Below are positions 60,759 to 64,000 of a stretch of DNA of 64,000 nucleotides, in pieces. The stretch is taken from positions 403,501 to 467,500 of the forward strand of contig NZ_LT630450.1 in assembly GCF_900116045.1 (NCBI RefSeq), written 5' to 3'. Below the pieces are notes generated by a model. The model saw only the letters and a list, made by a program, of their open reading frames with translations. It searched no databases and was not told where the DNA came from. Every line of letters starts with the position of its first letter. Within the stretch, counting starts at the first letter, position 1. This DNA is from Desulfovibrio piger. GTDB taxonomy: Bacteria > Desulfobacterota > Desulfovibrionia > Desulfovibrionales > Desulfovibrionaceae. Both the position numbers and the translations under genes were made by a program.

Positions 60759-63700
60759 ATGGGCAAGAAAATCATGGGCGGCCTGTTTGAGCTGCCTTCC
60801 ACCCCGGACAACTACTACAACCTGCACGACCCGGAAAAATCCTTTGAAAGCATCCTCTTCCGCGACGGATATGTGCTCCAGGGCCGTGAACTCAACGACC
60901 TGCAGGAACTTTTTTTTGAACATGCCAGGGGCCTTGGCGACGCCCTGTTTGCCGACGGCGACATTATTCGCGACGCGCAGATTTCCGTGGACGCCTCCAC
61001 CGGGCAGGTCACTGCGCAGGCCGGGGCCATCTATCTGGCAGGCAAGGTGCGCGGGGTTCCTCCGGCCAGTTTCGTGATACCCACGTCCGGCACGGTGACG
61101 GTGGGCATCCGTCTGGTGCTTACCGTCATCAGCGAGAATGAAGATCCCGCGCTGCGCAACCCGGCGCAGGGCTGTGACGGCGAAGGCGAAGCGGGCGCAT
61201 GGCGGCTCAAGGTCGAGGCGCTGTGGGGCTTTGATACGGATGGCGGGTCCGGGCGCTTTGTGCCCGTGCATACCGTGGACAACGGCGTCGTGCGGGCCAA
61301 GGAACAGCCGCCGAACCAGGACAGTTTTACCCAGGGCATCGCCCGCTATGACCGCGACAGTACAGGCGGCAGCGGCTATGTGGCTGAGGGGATGCTGCTG
61401 CGCTTTGCCGAGCAGACCGACGACGCCCAGATATACAACCTGTCTGAGGGGCGGTGTCGTGTGTACGGTTACGGGGTGGAGGTGCCCACATCCCGCCGCC
61501 TGTCCTACCCGGCGCGTCCAGACCTGCGCACCATCGACACGGAAGTCCATGTGGGCGACGGCACGGAAAGCCAGCGCATCACTGTGGCTCATCCGCCCAT
61601 CCATGCCGTGAAAAAGGTCAACGTCATCGTCGAGAAAAGCGTGGAGCTGACGCACGGCAGCTACGCGGGCTGTGAGGACGCTCTGCCTGATACGTCGGTA
61701 GTGGCCCTGCTGGAGGTCAAGCAGGGGGACACCGTCTATGTGTCCGGAGACGACTACACCAAGAACGGGGACAAGATCGACTGGTCCCCGGCGGGCGACG
61801 AACCCGCCACGGGGTCGTCCTACCAGGTCAAATATACGGTCATGACACAGCAGGTGCCGGATGACGTGGACGCCGACGGTTTCAGCGTCAAAAACGCCGT
61901 GCGCGACAGCAACGTCCTTGTGACCTACGAGCAGGCCCTGCCGCGTATCGACCGCCTGTGTGTTACCCAGGACGGTGCGTTCGAGTGGGTACAGGGCGTC
62001 GGCAACGAGCTGGCCCCCAAGTCCCCGGCTGTCCCGGCCACCATGCTGGCGCTGGCCAGCGTCACCCAGGCATGGCGCGGCGCTCCTGCTGTCGTCAATG
62101 ACGGGGTGCGTGTGGTGCCGTTTGCCGACATTCAGGCCATCAATGCCCGCCTGGATTACGTCATGGCCGAAGTGGCCAGGCAGCGCCTTGAAGCCGATGC
62201 CACCACGCGGGAAGACGGCGCGCGTGTCGGCATGTTTGTCGACCCGCTGCTGGATGACAGCATGCGTGACCAGGGCGTCAGCCAGACGGCCGCCATTGTT
62301 GGCGGGGAGCTGTGTCTGCCCATTGCCGCGTCGGCCTACATGCTGTCCAGGGACATCAGCGTACCGAAATCCCGCTCGTATGTGCCCGTGGTGGCTCTTG
62401 CCCAGACCCTGCGGACCAATTCCATGCGCGTGAATCCCTATTCCGCCTTTGACCCCATGCCCGCGCGCGTCACCCTGACGCCCAGCATCGACCGCTGGAC
62501 GGAATACGACACCACATGGGCCAGCCCCGTGACAGAAAAATTCGATGTCAGCCGGGACGGCTACTACCACGTCGTTGTGGGGACGGAGACCAAGACCACC
62601 ACCGAGACCCTGTCCAGCCAGTCCAGCGCGTTGGAGTTCCTGCGCGAGATCGACGTGGCCTTTGAGGCGCGGGACCTGGAGCCGGGGGAAACTGTCCATG
62701 AGGTGACCTTTGACGGCATGGTCATGGAGTGTCGCACCGCCGAAGGGGAACCGGGTACGATTACGGCGGACGAAAACGGTGTGGCGCGTGGCGTGTTCAC
62801 CATCCCGCCCAATGTGCCCGCCGGGGCAAAAACTGTCGTCGTGTCCGCGCACAGCCGACAGGGACAGGCCGTGTTCGTGGGACAAGGTACGCTGACCGTA
62901 CAGACCCTGCGGCAGGTCAAACAGGTGACGACCGTATGGGTAGACCCTCTGGCGCAGACATTTGTTGCCGAAGAGGCCATGCAGCTTGCCGGTGTGGACC
63001 TCTATTTCATGGCGGCGGGTGGTGATGCCCAGGTCCAGATCCGCGAGGTGGTCAACGGCGTTCCCACGCGCGTGGTGTTCGCGGAAGCACACATCGCCAG
63101 GGAAGACATGGTGGTCACCGGCGGGGGGCATACGCGCGTGCTGTTCGATGCGCCGGTAGCCCTGTCGGCCAATGTGGAATATGCGCTCGTCGTGCTGTGC
63201 GACGACGCCGAGACCTCCCTGGCCATTGCCGTGCTGGGCGAATACGACGAGCTGCGCAAGAGCTATGTCACCAGCCAGCCCTATACCATCGGCGTCATGC
63301 TCTCGTCGTCCAATGCCAGTACCTGGACAGCCCACCAGGACAAGGACATGGCCTTCCGTCTCCTCAAGGCTGACTTCACCAGCGCCCAGGCGCAGGAAAT
63401 CGACCTGGGCAGTGTGGATACGGAAGAGGAGGCCACGGACATGCTCCTGTTCGGCCTGTCCGACCTGCCTACGGCCAAGACCTCTGTCCAGTATGCCGTG
63501 GACTTGCCGGACGGTACGACCGCCAGCATGGCCGAGGGCCAGGCTGTGAACTTTGCCAAGGGCCAGACCGGGCGCTTCAGCGTGAAGGCATCCCTCTCCG
63601 GGGACGCCACCGCATCCCCCGTGCTGTATCCCGGCACCATGCTGGTATGCGGCAAGGTGGGGACGACCGCCGATTACTGCACCCGCAGCATCACGTCTTC

Positions 63701-63959
63701 CGGTGCGGCCAAGGGCGTTCTGATCTTTGACGCCATCATTCCCGCCGGGGCCGCCGTGACGCCCAAAATGCGCGAGGATGAGGGGGAATGGCAGGAGATG
63801 ACCAAGGCCGGGACCGTGAACCAGGGCGACGGGCTGGTGGAGTTCCGCTACGAGCTGGCCCTTTCCGGCGGCGATATGGTCAAGGCCAAGATCGAGCTGT
63901 CGGGCACGGCCACGGCCCGTCCCCGTGTCCGCAATATCCGCATGCTGGCCGTGAAGTAG
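60759..63959 (+). CDS. Large tail/baseplate protein (DUF4815-like)
   Basis: A 1066-residue product, ATG 60,759 behind AAGGAG. The N-terminal motif YYNLHDPEKSFESILFRDGY and VLQGRELNDLQELFFEHARG is typical of large DUF4815 tail proteins. Repeated beta-rich modules fill the rest. These act as peripheral baseplate or fibre-holding parts. Specific function is unknown. Confidence 0.78.
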   Translation: MGKKIMGGLFELPSTPDNYYNLHDPEKSFESILFRDGYVLQGRELNDLQELFFEHARGLGDALFADGDIIRDAQISVDASTGQVTAQAGAIYLAGKVRGVPPASFVIPTSGTVTVGIRLVLTVISENEDPALRNPAQGCDGEGEAGAWRLKVEALWGFDTDGGSGRFVPVHTVDNGVVRAKEQPPNQDSFTQGIARYDRDSTGGSGYVAEGMLLRFAEQTDDAQIYNLSEGRCRVYGYGVEVPTSRRLSYPARPDLRTIDTEVHVGDGTESQRITVAHPPIHAVKKVNVIVEKSVELTHGSYAGCEDALPDTSVVALLEVKQGDTVYVSGDDYTKNGDKIDWSPAGDEPATGSSYQVKYTVMTQQVPDDVDADGFSVKNAVRDSNVLVTYEQALPRIDRLCVTQDGAFEWVQGVGNELAPKSPAVPATMLALASVTQAWRGAPAVVNDGVRVVPFADIQAINARLDYVMAEVARQRLEADATTREDGARVGMFVDPLLDDSMRDQGVSQTAAIVGGELCLPIAASAYMLSRDISVPKSRSYVPVVALAQTLRTNSMRVNPYSAFDPMPARVTLTPSIDRWTEYDTTWASPVTEKFDVSRDGYYHVVVGTETKTTTETLSSQSSALEFLREIDVAFEARDLEPGETVHEVTFDGMVMECRTAEGEPGTITADENGVARGVFTIPPNVPAGAKTVVVSAHSRQGQAVFVGQGTLTVQTLRQVKQVTTVWVDPLAQTFVAEEAMQLAGVDLYFMAAGGDAQVQIREVVNGVPTRVVFAEAHIAREDMVVTGGGHTRVLFDAPVALSANVEYALVVLCDDAETSLAIAVLGEYDELRKSYVTSQPYTIGVMLSSSNASTWTAHQDKDMAFRLLKADFTSAQAQEIDLGSVDTEEEATDMLLFGLSDLPTAKTSVQYAVDLPDGTTASMAEGQAVNFAKGQTGRFSVKASLSGDATASPVLYPGTMLVCGKVGTTADYCTRSITSSGAAKGVLIFDAIIPAGAAVTPKMREDEGEWQEMTKAGTVNQGDGLVEFRYELALSGGDMVKAKIELSGTATARPRVRNIRMLAVK

Positions 63960-63969
63960 AGAGGACCGT

Positions 63970-64000
63970 ATGGCTTACGACGAAAAGACCCCCCATCTGT
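63970..64000 (+). CDS. Start of next late gene (partial)
   Basis: ATG 63,970 behind AGAGGACC begins MAYDEKTPHL and runs off the window. Only 10 codons are visible; by position it should be a further tail or fibre gene. Confidence 0.5.
   Translation, partial: MAYDEKTPHL

Noticed and set aside
60696..63335. Leftward 879-codon open frame
   Set aside because: Antisense shadow of the large DUF4815-like tail gene; His/Gly/Arg-rich with no domain or start signal.

Overview
GC-rich (about 62-65% by eye) Gram-negative DNA. A type III secretion system (T3SS) of mixed Ysc and EspA/SctA character lies beside a complete-looking early and late set of Mu-like phage genes. This combination, together with an anaerobic NrdD-like gene and sigma-54-type promoters, suggests a member of the Desulfovibrionales (Desulfovibrio-like sulfate reducer). 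That assignment is inference: the window holds no rRNA or other core marker.

1-19,980: T3SS island. The gatekeeper sctW (partial) reads leftward. A rightward block begins at a divergent control region carrying two GG-N10-GC (sigma-54-type) promoters and a perfect palindrome. Gene order is: a small charged protein, three tandem EspA-like filament/tip paralogs, an SycD/SicA-type chaperone, translocators sctE and sctB, a CesT-type chaperone, sctC, sctD, a YscE-like protein, sctF, a YscG-like protein, sctI, sctJ, sctK, sctL, sctN, sctO, sctP, sctQ (with a probable internal start) and sctR. It ends with an anti-anti-sigma (STAS) protein, an RsbW-type kinase and a lytic transglycosylase lipoprotein. 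sctS, sctT, sctU and sctV are not in the window. Most genes overlap or are separated by less than 40 bases, so they are probably co-transcribed. The needle, rod, ring, ATPase, sorting platform and translocon are nearly all encoded here, with a partner-switching regulatory pair at the end.

19,980-26,300: accessory region. It holds a leftward lipoprotein 5'-nucleotidase, an AT-rich patch with a small secreted protein, and about 1.3 kb of gene debris. The debris includes a diverged, frameshifted fragment of a second sctJ that appears to sit inside the remains of a large phage/plasmid helicase-methylase gene. A tautomerase, a tandem-ABM periplasmic protein and an aldo/keto reductase follow.

26,300-64,000: left part of a Mu-like transposable phage, running off the right edge. 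Order: left-end region, repressor (leftward), Ner-like protein, MuA transposase, MuB ATPase, an early region (Gam, HU-like, ASCH, NrdD-like mini-protein, GemA, small unknowns), a lysis cassette (holin, muramidase, overlapping Rz/Rz1), terminase, portal, head, then contractile tail and baseplate. Short hairpins of a shared type (stem around CC-TTTCC-GGG) punctuate the late modules, and in two cases the next gene's ribosome binding site lies inside the following hairpin.

The most unusual feature is at 41,921-45,025. The minor head (Mu F-like) protein carries a C-terminal ADP-ribosyltransferase-like domain, and the next gene encodes an ADP-ribosylglycohydrolase with an extra Cys-rich N-terminal domain. 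I infer a virion-borne ADP-ribosylation module with its own eraser.
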